Assembly: GCF_020010925.1 (NCBI RefSeq)
Contig: NZ_JAGJBZ010000001.1
Coordinates: 1,302,001 to 1,366,000, forward strand
Direction: 5' to 3'
DNA: 64,000 bases
Origin: Streptomyces griseiscabiei
Lineage (GTDB): Bacteria > Actinomycetota > Actinomycetes > Streptomycetales > Streptomycetaceae
Shown here one piece after another: positions 27,483-35,993 of the stretch (the first letter of the stretch is position 1; each line of letters starts with the position of its first letter). Position numbers and translations under genes: made by a program. Below the pieces are notes generated by a model that saw only the letters and a list, made by a program, of their open reading frames with translations, was not told the DNA's origin and searched no databases.

Positions 27483-30143
27483 GTGTCAGGCTCCCTCCAC
27501 CCCGCCGCCCGTTGCCACGCGGTGCGCGTCCGCTCGGACCGTGCCCCGGCCGCCGCGGACCTTCCGGGGCTGTGGATCGAGGACGTGCCCGTACCGGCGG
27601 CCCACCCGCTCGCCGAGCGCCGCCGCCGCGCCGAACTCGGCCGCCCGGCCGAGACACCGCGCTCGGTCCTGCTGCGCTACGCCGACGGCCCCCACGACCT
27701 GATCGTCGTGGCCCCGCGCGACCGGTGGGACCGTACGGCCCTGGGACGGCTGGCGGCCGGCGAACCCGTCGCCCCGGCGACCGCCCCGGCGGGCTCCGGC
27801 GCACCCGCGACCGTACCCGTGCCCATGACCATGACCGCGCCAGGGCCCGGGCCGGTGCCGGCATGGGGGCTGGCCGACGACGGCCCCACCGTGCCCCACC
27901 TGTTCTCCCTCGCCGAGGGCGGCGACGAGGCGTCCTGGCTCGCCGCCCTCGCCGTCACCCTGCGGCACTACGACCCCGAGAGCGCCCCGGTCATCGGAAC
28001 GGACCACGGTTTCCTCACCGTCGAGGAGGCGCCGACCCTAGGTGAGCTGAAGCCCTCCCCCACGGACGGCCCCGCGTTCGCCGGTCTGCTCTTCGACGGG
28101 ACGGAGGTGCCCGGCGCGTATGTGCCCTGTCTGGCGCCGCCGTTCCCGCTCACCCTGTCGGTCTTCAGGGACGCCGACGGCTGGCGGCTGCGCTGCGACC
28201 ATGCCTCCACGCACGTCTCGTCCGAGATGGCCGTGCAGTTCGCCCGGCATCTCGTACGCGTGCACCAGCTCGTCCTGAGCGGGCCCACGACCCCGGTCGA
28301 CGACGTCGATCCGCTGGACGACGCCGAACGCGCCCGGGTCGCGGCGCTCGGCCGGCCGCTCCACCCCCTGGTCAGCACCCCGACCGGCGTACCCGAGGCG
28401 TTCGCGCGGATCGCGGACGCGACACCGGACCGGGTCGCCGTGACGGACGGCGCCGCCGGTCTGACCTATCGCGAACTGGACGACCGCGCCACCCTCCTGG
28501 CCCACGGTCTGCGCGCCCGCGGCGTCGCCGCCGGGGACCGGGTGGGCGTGTGCCTGGAACGCACCGCCGAACTCGTCGTCGCGCTGCTGGCCGTGCTGAA
28601 AGCCGGCGCGGCGTATGTACCCGTCGATCCCGCGTACCCGGCGGACCGTATCGCCCACACCGTGCGGGACGCGGGCGCGGGCGCGGTGCTCACCCGGCTG
28701 TCGGGGTTCCCGGACGTGCCGGGCTGTGCGCCGGTCACACCGGACGAACTCCTCGACGCGGCGCCGGAGTCGGGGGCCGCGACAGCGCTGCCCCCGGTCG
28801 GCCCCGACGCCGCCGCGTACGTCATCTACACCTCCGGCTCCACCGGCCGCCCCAAGGGCGTCGAGGTGCCGCACCGCAATGTCGTCGCCCTGATCGACGC
28901 GACCCGCGACGAGTACGGGTTGGGGGCCGAGGACGTGTGGACCTGGTTCCACTCCGGCGCCTTCGACTTCTCCGTGTGGGAGATCTGGGGCTGTCTGCTG
29001 ACCGGCGGACGGCTGGTCGTCGTCCCGTACTTCGTCTCCCGCGAGCCCGACCGCTTCCGGGACCTGCTGGTGTCCGAGCGGGTCACCGTGCTCAGCCAGA
29101 CCCCGTCGGCGTTCGCCCAGTTGCTGGACGTGGACCACACCCGGGTCGGGGTCCGGCTGGTCGTGTTCGGCGGTGAACCGCTCGACACGCGCATGCTGCT
29201 GCCCTGGTTCGACCGGCACCCCGAGCCCGTCTGCCGGGTGGTGAACATGTTCGGCATCACCGAGACCACGGTCCATGTCACCCACCAGACGCTGACCCGG
29301 CACCTGGCGCTCACCGCCAGCCGCTCCGTCGGGCCGGCGCTGCCCGGCTGGCACCTGTACGTGACCGACGAGGCGGGACGGCTGCGGCCGCCGGGCGTGG
29401 CCGGGGAGATCTGCGTCGGCGGCGCCGGGGTCGCCCTCGGCTATCTCGGCCAGGAGGAACTGACGGCCCGCCGCTTCGTCCCGGACCCGTTCACCGGCGG
29501 CACCATGTACCGCAGCGGTGACCTGGGCCGGCTGCGCCCCGACGGGTGCCTCGAACATCTGGGGCGGATCGACAGCCAGGTCAAGATCCGTGGCTTCCGC
29601 ATCGAACTGGACGAGATCCGCGCGGTCCTGCTGGAGGACCCCGATGTCCGGTCGGCGGCCGTCGCCGTCCACCACGACGACCCGGCCGACGCCGCAACCG
29701 CCCGTATCGACGCGTACGTGGTCCTCACCGGCGGCACCCCGTCCACGGTCCGCACCCGGGCGGCGGGCATCCTGCCCGCGCACATGCTCCCCGCCACGGT
29801 GACCCCGCTGGAGTCGCTGCCCCTGACGCACAACGGAAAGCTCGACACGGCACGGCTCCCGGCACCGGTGTCCGTCGGAAGCCGGACGCACACCGGCGAA
29901 GCCGCCGCACCCGCCGCGGACGGCGATCTCGCCGAACGCCTCACGGAGATCTGGAGCGAGGTGCTGGGCCTGCCCGTCGGCCCGGACGACGACTTCTTCG
30001 AGCTCGGCGGCAACTCCCTCCTCGCCGTCCGTATCGGCGCTGCGCTGCGCGCCCAGGGCCTGCCGACGCTGCGTCTGCGGGAGTTGTACCGCCACCCGAC
30101 CGTCCGGGAGACCGCCGAGAACCTCGCCGCCTCGAACACCTGA
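27483..30143 (+). CDS. Stand-alone NRPS C*-A-T protein, threonine-like A domain
   Basis: 886 residues from GTG 27483, preceded by AAGGAG; the long open frame further upstream is the SDR gene read out of frame. Residues 1-290 resemble the second half of a condensation domain (C-D-H-A-S-T-H-V-S-S-E-M-A, L-D-D-A-E-R-A-R-V) but show no H-H-x-x-x-D-G, so this part is probably inactive. The A domain follows ([11 protein letters not shown] ~450, F-D-F-S-V-W-E ~495, M-F-G-I-T-E-T-T-V-H ~590), then a carrier (L-G-G-N-S ~840). The pocket reads by eye D-F-W-S-V-G-M-V-H, close to threonine codes. No C or TE domain follows, so it cannot work as a normal module. The simplest role is loading threonine in trans onto the A-less module 2 of the main NRPS, as proposed for ramoplanin-type systems. 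Confidence 0.9.
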   Translation: MSGSLHPAARCHAVRVRSDRAPAAADLPGLWIEDVPVPAAHPLAERRRRAELGRPAETPRSVLLRYADGPHDLIVVAPRDRWDRTALGRLAAGEPVAPATAPAGSGAPATVPVPMTMTAPGPGPVPAWGLADDGPTVPHLFSLAEGGDEASWLAALAVTLRHYDPESAPVIGTDHGFLTVEEAPTLGELKPSPTDGPAFAGLLFDGTEVPGAYVPCLAPPFPLTLSVFRDADGWRLRCDHASTHVSSEMAVQFARHLVRVHQLVLSGPTTPVDDVDPLDDAERARVAALGRPLHPLVSTPTGVPEAFARIADATPDRVAVTDGAAGLTYRELDDRATLLAHGLRARGVAAGDRVGVCLERTAELVVALLAVLKAGAAYVPVDPAYPADRIAHTVRDAGAGAVLTRLSGFPDVPGCAPVTPDELLDAAPESGAATALPPVGPDAAAYVIYTSGSTGRPKGVEVPHRNVVALIDATRDEYGLGAEDVWTWFHSGAFDFSVWEIWGCLLTGGRLVVVPYFVSREPDRFRDLLVSERVTVLSQTPSAFAQLLDVDHTRVGVRLVVFGGEPLDTRMLLPWFDRHPEPVCRVVNMFGITETTVHVTHQTLTRHLALTASRSVGPALPGWHLYVTDEAGRLRPPGVAGEICVGGAGVALGYLGQEELTARRFVPDPFTGGTMYRSGDLGRLRPDGCLEHLGRIDSQVKIRGFRIELDEIRAVLLEDPDVRSAAVAVHHDDPADAATARIDAYVVLTGGTPSTVRTRAAGILPAHMLPATVTPLESLPLTHNGKLDTARLPAPVSVGSRTHTGEAAAPAADGDLAERLTEIWSEVLGLPVGPDDDFFELGGNSLLAVRIGAALRAQGLPTLRLRELYRHPTVRETAENLAASNT

Positions 30144-30220
30144 GCACACCCGAGGTTGAAATCTTCGCCAACTCGGCACATTACCCACCAGTCAACCTTG
30201 AACCCTCAAACAACGTGGAT

Positions 30221-30249
30221 ATCATCACTCGCACACACGGTGTGATCAT
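30221..30249. promoter_or_regulatory. Imperfect palindrome, possible operator before the permease
   Basis: ATCATCAC (30221-30228) and GTGATCAT (30242-30249) form inverted half-sites with one mismatch in eight, separated by 13 bases, in an A+T-rich gap about 150 bases before the APC permease. A further 7-bp inverted pair, AGGTTGA/TCAACCT, lies at 30152-30198. The size and spacing suit a dimeric repressor site, but no regulator gene is adjacent, so this is tentative. Confidence 0.35.
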
Positions 30250-30401
30250 TCGGTCGCCGATCGCCGGTACCCGACGCACTCCGTGTCCCCCACCCCAGGC
30301 CCGCCCTCCCCCCTCCGGGCCCGGAGCGCGTCATCTCCGACCTCTCCACGCCGGCGACCCGTGGCGTCCGTCCGTCGTGCCCTCATGAAGGCAGCGCATC
30401 G

Positions 30402-31889
30402 ATGAGCAACAACAGGGGCAGAGGGCTGCAGGCCAATGTCCTCGGCACGTTCGACACGGTGGTCATGGCGGTGGCCGGCAGCGCGCCCGCCTACTCGATC
30501 GCGGCGACCACCGCCGTCCTCGTAGGTGCGGTGGGCCTCGCCAGCCCCGCGGCGCTGCTGTACTGCGCGATACCGATGCTGGGCATCGCCCTGGCCTTCA
30601 GCTATCTCAGCCGGATCGACGTCAACGCGGGCGCCACCTACTCCTGGGTGGGCCGCACCCTCCACCCCTTCCTAGGCTTCATCAGCGGCTGGGCCCTGGT
30701 GATCTCCGCGACCATCTTCATGGTGGCCGGTTCGCTGCCGGCCGGTGCGATGACGCTGTCCCTGTTCGACGCCGACCTCGCCGACAACACCGCGCTGGCG
30801 ACGGCGGTCGGCGCCTTCTGGTTCGTGGTCATGCTGCTCGTCGTCCTCGGCGGCGCCCGACTCACGGTCCGGGCCCAGCTGATCATGTCGGGCGCGGAAC
30901 TGCTCATCCTGGGCCTGTTCGCGTTCCTCGCGCTCACGCACAGCGGCAACGCCCGGTCCTTCGAGTGGTCCTGGCTGGGCTTCAGCCACTTCGACGGGAT
31001 GAGCGGCTTCGCGTCGGGCGCGCTGATCGCCGCGTTCTACTACTGGGGCTGGGACGTCACGAGCAACCTCAGCGAGGAGACCCGTGACAGCCGCCGCACC
31101 ACCGGCCTGGCCGGTCTGATCGGGGTCGGCATCGTCTTCCTGCTGTTCGAGGTCTTCACCATCGCGGTCAACGTCATCCTGACCGACACCCAGATCGAGC
31201 AGAACGACGCGAACGTGCTGGCCGTACTGGGCGAGGTGATCTGGCCCGGCCTGGGCGGCAAGCTGCTGATCGTCGCCGTGATGCTGTCCACCATCGCCAC
31301 CCTGGAGACCACCCTGATCCAGGTCACCCGCTCGCTGTTCGCGATGGGCCGCGACCGCACGATGCCCGAGGCGCTCGGCCGCGTCCACCGCACCTGGAAC
31401 ACCCCCTACGTCGCCATCGCCGTGGTGGGCGGTGTGGCACTGGTGATGTTCGTGGCCTCCAACGCCCTCGGCTCGGTCGGTGAGATCCTCGCGGACGCCA
31501 TCTCCGCGATCGGCCTGCAGATCGCCGTCTACTACGGTCTGGCCGGGCTCGCGGTGGTCGTCGCCTACCGCAGGATGCTGCTGAAGTCCGTGTCGAACTT
31601 CGTCTTCGGCGGACTGTGGCCGCTGCTGGGCTCGCTGTTCATGTTCTGGGTGCTCGTCGAGTCCCTGGGCGAGCTGAGCAGCGCGTCCGTCGCGATCGGG
31701 CTCGGCGGCCTCGGGGTCGGTGTGATCCCGATGCTCTGGTACTGGCGCAAGGGCAGCGAGTACTACCGGCCCGCCCGGCTCGACGCCGCCGAGGCCGTGG
31801 AGACGGACGCCGCGGCAGGCGACGCCGCGGCCGCCGCGGCGGCGGCCGAACGGTCCCACGCCCATGAGGGTCTCCCGACCGACTTCTGA
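30402..31889 (+). CDS. APC-superfamily amino acid permease
   Basis: 495 residues with about 12 hydrophobic segments. The start G-T-F-D-T-V-V-M-A-V-A-G-S-A-P-A-Y-S-I fits the helix-1 region of amino acid-polyamine-organocation transporters. N-A-G-A-T-Y-S-W-V-G-R in helix 2-3 and the Y-Y-W-G-W-D-V-T-S-N-L-S-E-E-T-R region near 210-225 are also family-like. The C-terminus is a cytoplasmic Ala-rich tail (A-A-G-D-A followed by a long Ala run). GAAGG precedes ATG 30402. It follows the NRPS cluster in the same direction after 258 bases of A+T-rich spacer and probably lies outside the cluster. The substrate is not predictable. Confidence 0.92.
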   Translation: MSNNRGRGLQANVLGTFDTVVMAVAGSAPAYSIAATTAVLVGAVGLASPAALLYCAIPMLGIALAFSYLSRIDVNAGATYSWVGRTLHPFLGFISGWALVISATIFMVAGSLPAGAMTLSLFDADLADNTALATAVGAFWFVVMLLVVLGGARLTVRAQLIMSGAELLILGLFAFLALTHSGNARSFEWSWLGFSHFDGMSGFASGALIAAFYYWGWDVTSNLSEETRDSRRTTGLAGLIGVGIVFLLFEVFTIAVNVILTDTQIEQNDANVLAVLGEVIWPGLGGKLLIVAVMLSTIATLETTLIQVTRSLFAMGRDRTMPEALGRVHRTWNTPYVAIAVVGGVALVMFVASNALGSVGEILADAISAIGLQIAVYYGLAGLAVVVAYRRMLLKSVSNFVFGGLWPLLGSLFMFWVLVESLGELSSASVAIGLGGLGVGVIPMLWYWRKGSEYYRPARLDAAEAVETDAAAGDAAAAAAAAERSHAHEGLPTDF

Positions 31890-31900
31890 GAGGGACCCCG

Positions 31901-32860
31901 ATGGCGCGCGAACGCTTCACACCCGATTTCGACCCCGACTGCGGCGACGGACCCCTGACCTCGGCCCGCCAGGACATCGTGATCGGCCGCTGGCAGGGCC
32001 CCCGCGCCCTGCTGCGCGCGACCGGCCCGGAGTGGGTCGCCCGCGGCCACCGGGTGCGGATGCTCGCGCAGGCGTGCGCGGGCGGTTCGACCATGGAGTC
32101 CTGGCTCGCCGCCGAGCCCCGCAGCGCCGACGCCCTGCTGCTGCGGGCCGCCACCGAGACCGCGCGGGCCTTCAACCTCGCCATCGCCGCCGGCCGGGGC
32201 GTGCCCATCGACCCGCGCCGCGTCGACAGCGCCGCGGTGGCCTGCTTCGAGGCCGCCGAGGCGTACCCCGACGATCCGACGCCCTGGATCTCCCTGATCT
32301 CCGTGGCCCGGCTGTACAGCGGCGGCGTGCGCCGCCAGGAACTGGCCCGCTGGTGGGACGAGTTGTACGACCGCGACCCGTTCAGTGTGGAGGGCCACCT
32401 ACAGGTGCTCCACTACTACTCGTCGCGCTGGCACGGCTCGCACGGCCTCATGTACGACTTCGCCCGGGACGCGGCCGGTGTCGCCCCCGCCGGGTCCCCG
32501 CTGCCCGTGCTGGTGCAGTACGCCCGGGTCGAGGAGTACCGCACCCTCCAGGAGGAGGGCGGGTCGCGGCCGGCCGGGGTCGGCGTCGGCCAGCACTGGA
32601 GCCACGACGGCGCCGCCAGCGACGTACGGCGCACCTGGCAGCGCTGGATCACCGGACGTCCGGACGGCGCGCCCCCGCCCGGGGAGGTCCGCGACCTCAA
32701 CTACCTGGCGCACGCGGCCTGTTCGGCAGGTCTCAGGGACATCGCCGGATCGTTGTTCAGCATCATCGGACAGCGGGCGACCCGCGCGCCCTGGTCGTAC
32801 ACCGGCGACCCGGCACGCCAGTTCACGAAGTGGCGCAAGGAGTACCTGCTCCGGGCCTGA
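31901..32860 (+). CDS. Conserved protein of unknown function
   Basis: 319 residues, starting 11 bases after the permease stop with GAGAGGGA upstream, so probably co-transcribed with it. It is soluble and helical, rich in Ala/Arg, with no signal peptide or membrane segment. The region L-L-R-A-A-T-E-T-A-R-A-F-N-L and the following A-C-F-E-A-A-E-A-Y-P-D-D-P-T-P-W resemble TPR-like helical pairs, and W-W-D-E-L-Y-D-R-D-P-F-S-V-E-G-H-L-Q-V is distinctive. I recognise no catalytic motif and no family with a known function. Confidence 0.8.
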   Translation: MARERFTPDFDPDCGDGPLTSARQDIVIGRWQGPRALLRATGPEWVARGHRVRMLAQACAGGSTMESWLAAEPRSADALLLRAATETARAFNLAIAAGRGVPIDPRRVDSAAVACFEAAEAYPDDPTPWISLISVARLYSGGVRRQELARWWDELYDRDPFSVEGHLQVLHYYSSRWHGSHGLMYDFARDAAGVAPAGSPLPVLVQYARVEEYRTLQEEGGSRPAGVGVGQHWSHDGAASDVRRTWQRWITGRPDGAPPPGEVRDLNYLAHAACSAGLRDIAGSLFSIIGQRATRAPWSYTGDPARQFTKWRKEYLLRA

Positions 32861-32905
32861 GGCACCGGCGGGCGCGCGGCGTGCGGCACCGGGCCTCGAT
32901 CTCGG

Positions 32906-32957
32906 CCGTCAGCCATCAGTCGTCAGCCGTCAGCCGTTTGTCGTCAGCCGTCAGTCG
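32906..32957. repeat. Short imperfect tandem repeat between convergent genes
   Basis: The element (c)cgtcagc and variants (catcagt, cgtcagt) recur about seven times here, overlapping the last codons of the leftward gene (stop codon at 32944-32946). It is likely slippage-generated. It may also form weak hairpins at the 3' junction of the two convergent genes. Confidence 0.7.
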
Positions 32958-34536
32958 AGGCGGCGGCCTCGCGGACGGCTCCCGACGGTAAGGGGGTACC
33001 GGCCGCTCCCTCGTCGGCGCGCCAGCGCTGGGACCTGCGGACCCTGTCCTCCGGTACGGGCTCCAGGAGGATGACCGCCCCCTCGGCGAGGCGGATGGGC
33101 GTCATGGCCACTCCGGGCAGGGCGGCGAGGGTGAGGAGGCCGTCGTCCGCCAGGTCGTACCGCGTGTCGCCGTCATCCGACGCCTCCCCGTCCGCGCCCC
33201 GCTGATCGGCGCACGGGCGCAGGGCGACGGTGCCCTGCGGCTCGGCGTTCAGGCACAGATCGGGGGCGGCGCGGTTGCGCAGCCGTCCCCCGTCCTCCAG
33301 CCACCACAACTGCGTCGCGGACTCCCCGCACTCCGCCGTCACCGCGGGCACGCCCTCCACGTCCGTCGCATCCGTCGCGGCGCGCAGGTCGAGGCAGAGC
33401 CCGGTCCGCGCATTGCGCAAACGGGTGGCCGCGGCCTCGCCCGTGCCGGGGGCCGGGGCCTCCCGCGCCGGGGGTACGGCGGACCGCCCGGGAGCGGTGC
33501 CCGACGAGGGCGCGGCCGGTCCGGGTACCGAGGCACCGGCCGCCTCGCGGTCGCCGTCGGTGCCGCCGAGGACCATGGGCGTGGCCGCGACCACCCCGCA
33601 CAGCACCACACCCGAGACGACCAGCAGTGGCCACCGGCGCCGCCGTGGCGCGGGAGCGACCGGGGCCGCCGGCGGGGTCCCCTCGTCCTCGGTCACCGGG
33701 GCGGACGCCGAGCGCACGCGGGCCGACGCGGTCGCCCGGCGGGCGGGCCGGGTCGCGAGGTAGTCCGCGGCGCGGAAGCCCAGCACGGCCTCGGCGAGCA
33801 ACGTGGGGAGCCGGTCCGGCGACTGGTCCAGCCGGTCCACCGCCGCCCGGCAGTAGGCGCAGACGTCGAGGTGGTCGCGTACCTCCGCCATCATCTCGGT
33901 GGTTCCCGGGCGGGCGTGGACGTCGATGAGCCGGTTGAGGCGGCGGCAGCGCTCGTCGGGCGCGCGATCGAGGTGGACCCGTACGCATTCGTCGCGCAGC
34001 AGGGCGCGGGCGCGCCCGGGGTTCAGGAGGAAGGGTTCGGCGCCGAGCAGGGGCGCCACCGTTTCCAGGTCCTCGGCCTCGACCACGGTGTGCCACAGGA
34101 GCGACTGCACACGGTCCGGCAGGTTGCGCAGGGCGCGCAGGACCAGGCCTCCGGTGCCGCTCCCGGGGCCCGTGGCCGGTGCCGCCGGGCGCGCGTCGCC
34201 GGGCACACCGTCCCGCAGGTCCGGGTGGAGGGACGATCGTCTGTCGTCCGTACGCCATTCCAGGGCGGCGTCGTGGACGGCCGTGAGCAGTCTCGGCCGC
34301 CACGGGAAACCGGCGCCGACATGGGGGGCCAGGTCGGCGTGGGCGTTCCGGAACGCCTGCCCGGCCAGCCGCTCCGCGGCGCCCCGGCGCGGCACCGTGC
34401 ACAACGACGCGTAGTCCAGGACGGATCTGCCGTGCGCCGCCAGCAGTTCCTCGGCCGAAGGCACCGCGTCCGCGCGTTCCTCGTCCCTGTCCCTCGGCTC
34501 GGTGTCCGCGAAGGCGAAATCCGCTCCGGTCGTCAT
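32944..34536 (-). CDS. Sigma-factor-like / zinc-finger / membrane / ricin-lectin fusion protein
   Basis: 530 residues from ATG 34536 with AAGGAG five bases upstream. Residues 1-200 are helical and resemble a degenerate ECF sigma factor (L-R-A-L-R-N-L-P-D-R-V-Q-S-L-L-W-H region). Residues 220-240 carry H-L-D-V-C-A-Y-C, a zinc-binding anti-sigma type motif. A proline-rich stretch leads to one transmembrane helix (W-P-L-L-V-V-S-G-V-V-L-C-G-V-V near 310). Outside the membrane, after a Ser/Pro linker, residues 380-515 look like a ricin-B beta-trefoil with T-G-L-C-L-D-L, Q-L-W-W and S-Q-R-W repeats. This suggests a sensor binding carbohydrate outside and holding a sigma-like part inside. Domain reading is fair; function is inferred. 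Confidence 0.8.
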   Translation of the reverse strand: MTTGADFAFADTEPRDRDEERADAVPSAEELLAAHGRSVLDYASLCTVPRRGAAERLAGQAFRNAHADLAPHVGAGFPWRPRLLTAVHDAALEWRTDDRRSSLHPDLRDGVPGDARPAAPATGPGSGTGGLVLRALRNLPDRVQSLLWHTVVEAEDLETVAPLLGAEPFLLNPGRARALLRDECVRVHLDRAPDERCRRLNRLIDVHARPGTTEMMAEVRDHLDVCAYCRAAVDRLDQSPDRLPTLLAEAVLGFRAADYLATRPARRATASARVRSASAPVTEDEGTPPAAPVAPAPRRRRWPLLVVSGVVLCGVVAATPMVLGGTDGDREAAGASVPGPAAPSSGTAPGRSAVPPAREAPAPGTGEAAATRLRNARTGLCLDLRAATDATDVEGVPAVTAECGESATQLWWLEDGGRLRNRAAPDLCLNAEPQGTVALRPCADQRGADGEASDDGDTRYDLADDGLLTLAALPGVAMTPIRLAEGAVILLEPVPEDRVRRSQRWRADEGAAGTPLPSGAVREAAASTDG

Positions 34537-34690
34537 ACGTTCTCCTTCGCGAACGGAGCCCGCACCGTGGGCACACCCTTCATGCCTTCGGTCCCCTCCC
34601 TGTGCCGAACCGTCGATCGACCAGGAGTACGGCCCGGGCGGTTACACGGTTCACGCCAGGGCAGTGTCTTCGGCCGCCGGCCGTCCCGCG

Positions 34691-34752
34691 CGTACCGCTC
34701 TCACCCCCGTGGTCATGACGGCCGTCCGGGCCACGGGGGTGAGAGCGGTACG
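34691..34752. terminator. Perfect 22-bp inverted repeat, likely transcription terminator
   Basis: The arms at 34691-34712 and 34731-34752 are exact complements over 22 bases, with an 18-base loop that itself holds gacggccgtc. It begins eight bases past the stop of the small membrane gene at 34760. There is no U-tract, as is common for Streptomyces terminators. Confidence 0.8.
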
Positions 34753-34759
34753 GGTCAGG

Positions 34760-34930
34760 TCACCATCGGTACCAGCGGCCGCGACCGCCTCCCGTGGTGG
34801 TGGAACGCATCACGAAGCCCAGCAGCCAGACCACCAGCACGGCGATCGCCAGCCACCAGAGAACCTTGACGGCGAAACCCGCACCGAAAAGAACGACCGC
34901 GAGCAGCAGAACCAAAAGCAGGGGAACCAT
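34760..34930 (-). CDS. Small hydrophobic membrane protein
   Basis: 56 residues from ATG 34930, which has AGGAGG nine bases upstream; ATG 34936 would add two residues but has spacing too short. The sequence is two hydrophobic stretches (V-P-L-L-L-V-L-L-L-A-V-V-L-F and W-W-L-A-I-A-V-L-V-V-W-L-L-G-F) joined by G-A-G-F-A-V-K-V-L, ending in a basic Gly/Arg tail. Similar tiny hydrophobic proteins are common in Streptomyces genomes and have no known function. It stands alone: the strong hairpin at 34691-34752 ends the transcript. Confidence 0.82.
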   Translation of the reverse strand: MVPLLLVLLLAVVLFGAGFAVKVLWWLAIAVLVVWLLGFVMRSTTTGGGRGRWYRW

Positions 34931-35061
34931 AGTCATCGACCTCCTGCGGCTCCGTGTGCCCTGCCGATGCCTCCTCATTCCCACGATGTGCCTTGTTTGT
35001 GAAGGCGCGGTCGGGGAACTGAGGATCCGGCTCGCGTGCGGCGGCGGCTGTGGCGGTGGCC

Positions 35062-35787
35062 TCAGGAGGCGGCGGTCCTGGGGTCGATCCACAACGACCG
35101 GGACACGGCGCACAGTTCGCCCTCGGCCGTGGTCAGGGCGACGCCCATCGTGTGTTTGCGGCCGGACTCCGACAGCAGCCACGCGTACACGAGGTACCGC
35201 TCGCCGGTGACGACCGGCCGCAGGACCGTGCCCGTGAGGGCCGCGGTGACGGCGCCCGGGCGCTGGGTGCCGAGGTAGCGGCCCGCCCAGTTTCCGGGGC
35301 AGTCCAGGGCGCCCCAGACCAGTCGGGGCGGGAGGAGGCCGTCCGGATCGGCGAAGGCGTGGGACGGGGTCCAGGCGGAGGCCACCAGATCGCGGCCCGG
35401 CACCGGTGCGCAGTGCACCCGCAGCCCGCGATCGGCGGCGCGCAGACCGCAGCCGAAGCAGTCGACCACCCCCGTCGGCGGCTCCGCACGGTACCGCTCC
35501 GCCGCGGCGGCCGCCTCGTCCCACGAGGGCGCGGCCGGCACGTCGAGCGGCAGTTCCGCGGGGCGGGCGGCGGCGAGGGGCCGTCCGGGTTCGCCCGCTT
35601 CCACGCTTCCCGCCGCCGTCCCGGTGACCCGCACGGGCACGCCGACGGGCACCGGCCCGCGGAAGTCCACCCGCACCGTCTTCGCCCCGGACCTCTCCGC
35701 CAGCACGCCCGCGACGTACCCCCCGAAGGCCACTCCCGGGTAGCCGACGTACAGCTCCGGCACCACGATCGCGTCACTCGTCGTCAT
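35062..35787 (-). CDS. Hotdog-fold thioesterase-like protein
   Basis: 241 residues from ATG 35787. The N-terminal half has P-G-V-A-F-G-G-Y-V-A-G-V-L, comparable to the hotdog helix motif (H-G-G-x), followed by a K-T-V-R-V-D-F-R-G-P-V-P strand. The C-terminal half has Y-L-V-Y-A-W-L-L-S-E-S-G-R-K-H-T-M-G-V-A-L, a typical hotdog strand pair. A central V-V-D-C-F-G-C-G-L motif matches a Cys pattern common in actinobacterial PaaI-like proteins. The two halves suggest a double hotdog. The usual catalytic acid is not obvious, and the substrate (an acyl-CoA?) is unknown. Monocistronic, divergent from the gene at 35994. Confidence 0.75.
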   Translation of the reverse strand: MTTSDAIVVPELYVGYPGVAFGGYVAGVLAERSGAKTVRVDFRGPVPVGVPVRVTGTAAGSVEAGEPGRPLAAARPAELPLDVPAAPSWDEAAAAAERYRAEPPTGVVDCFGCGLRAADRGLRVHCAPVPGRDLVASAWTPSHAFADPDGLLPPRLVWGALDCPGNWAGRYLGTQRPGAVTAALTGTVLRPVVTGERYLVYAWLLSESGRKHTMGVALTTAEGELCAVSRSLWIDPRTAAS

Positions 35788-35806
35788 GATCCCCACTCCA
35801 CCACAT

Positions 35807-35842
35807 CCCGACGACCGCACCCCGACGACCGCACCCCGACGC
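35807..35842. repeat. 14-bp tandem repeat in an intergenic region
   Basis: cccgacgaccgcac occurs twice in tandem (35807-35820, 35821-35834), followed by a partial third copy. It lies upstream of both divergent genes and does not code. It may be simple slippage or part of the promoter region. Confidence 0.7.
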
Positions 35843-35993
35843 CCACGCTCCGTCGACCGGCTGCACCGGCTGCGCCGACCGGGGGGCCGACCCCCTACCG
35901 GCCACTGGCAATCCGCCCTCCGACCGGCGACAGCTACCGTGTTCGCATGTCGACGCGAGGCACAGCGGGGTGCAGGGGATGGGTGAGGGACGA

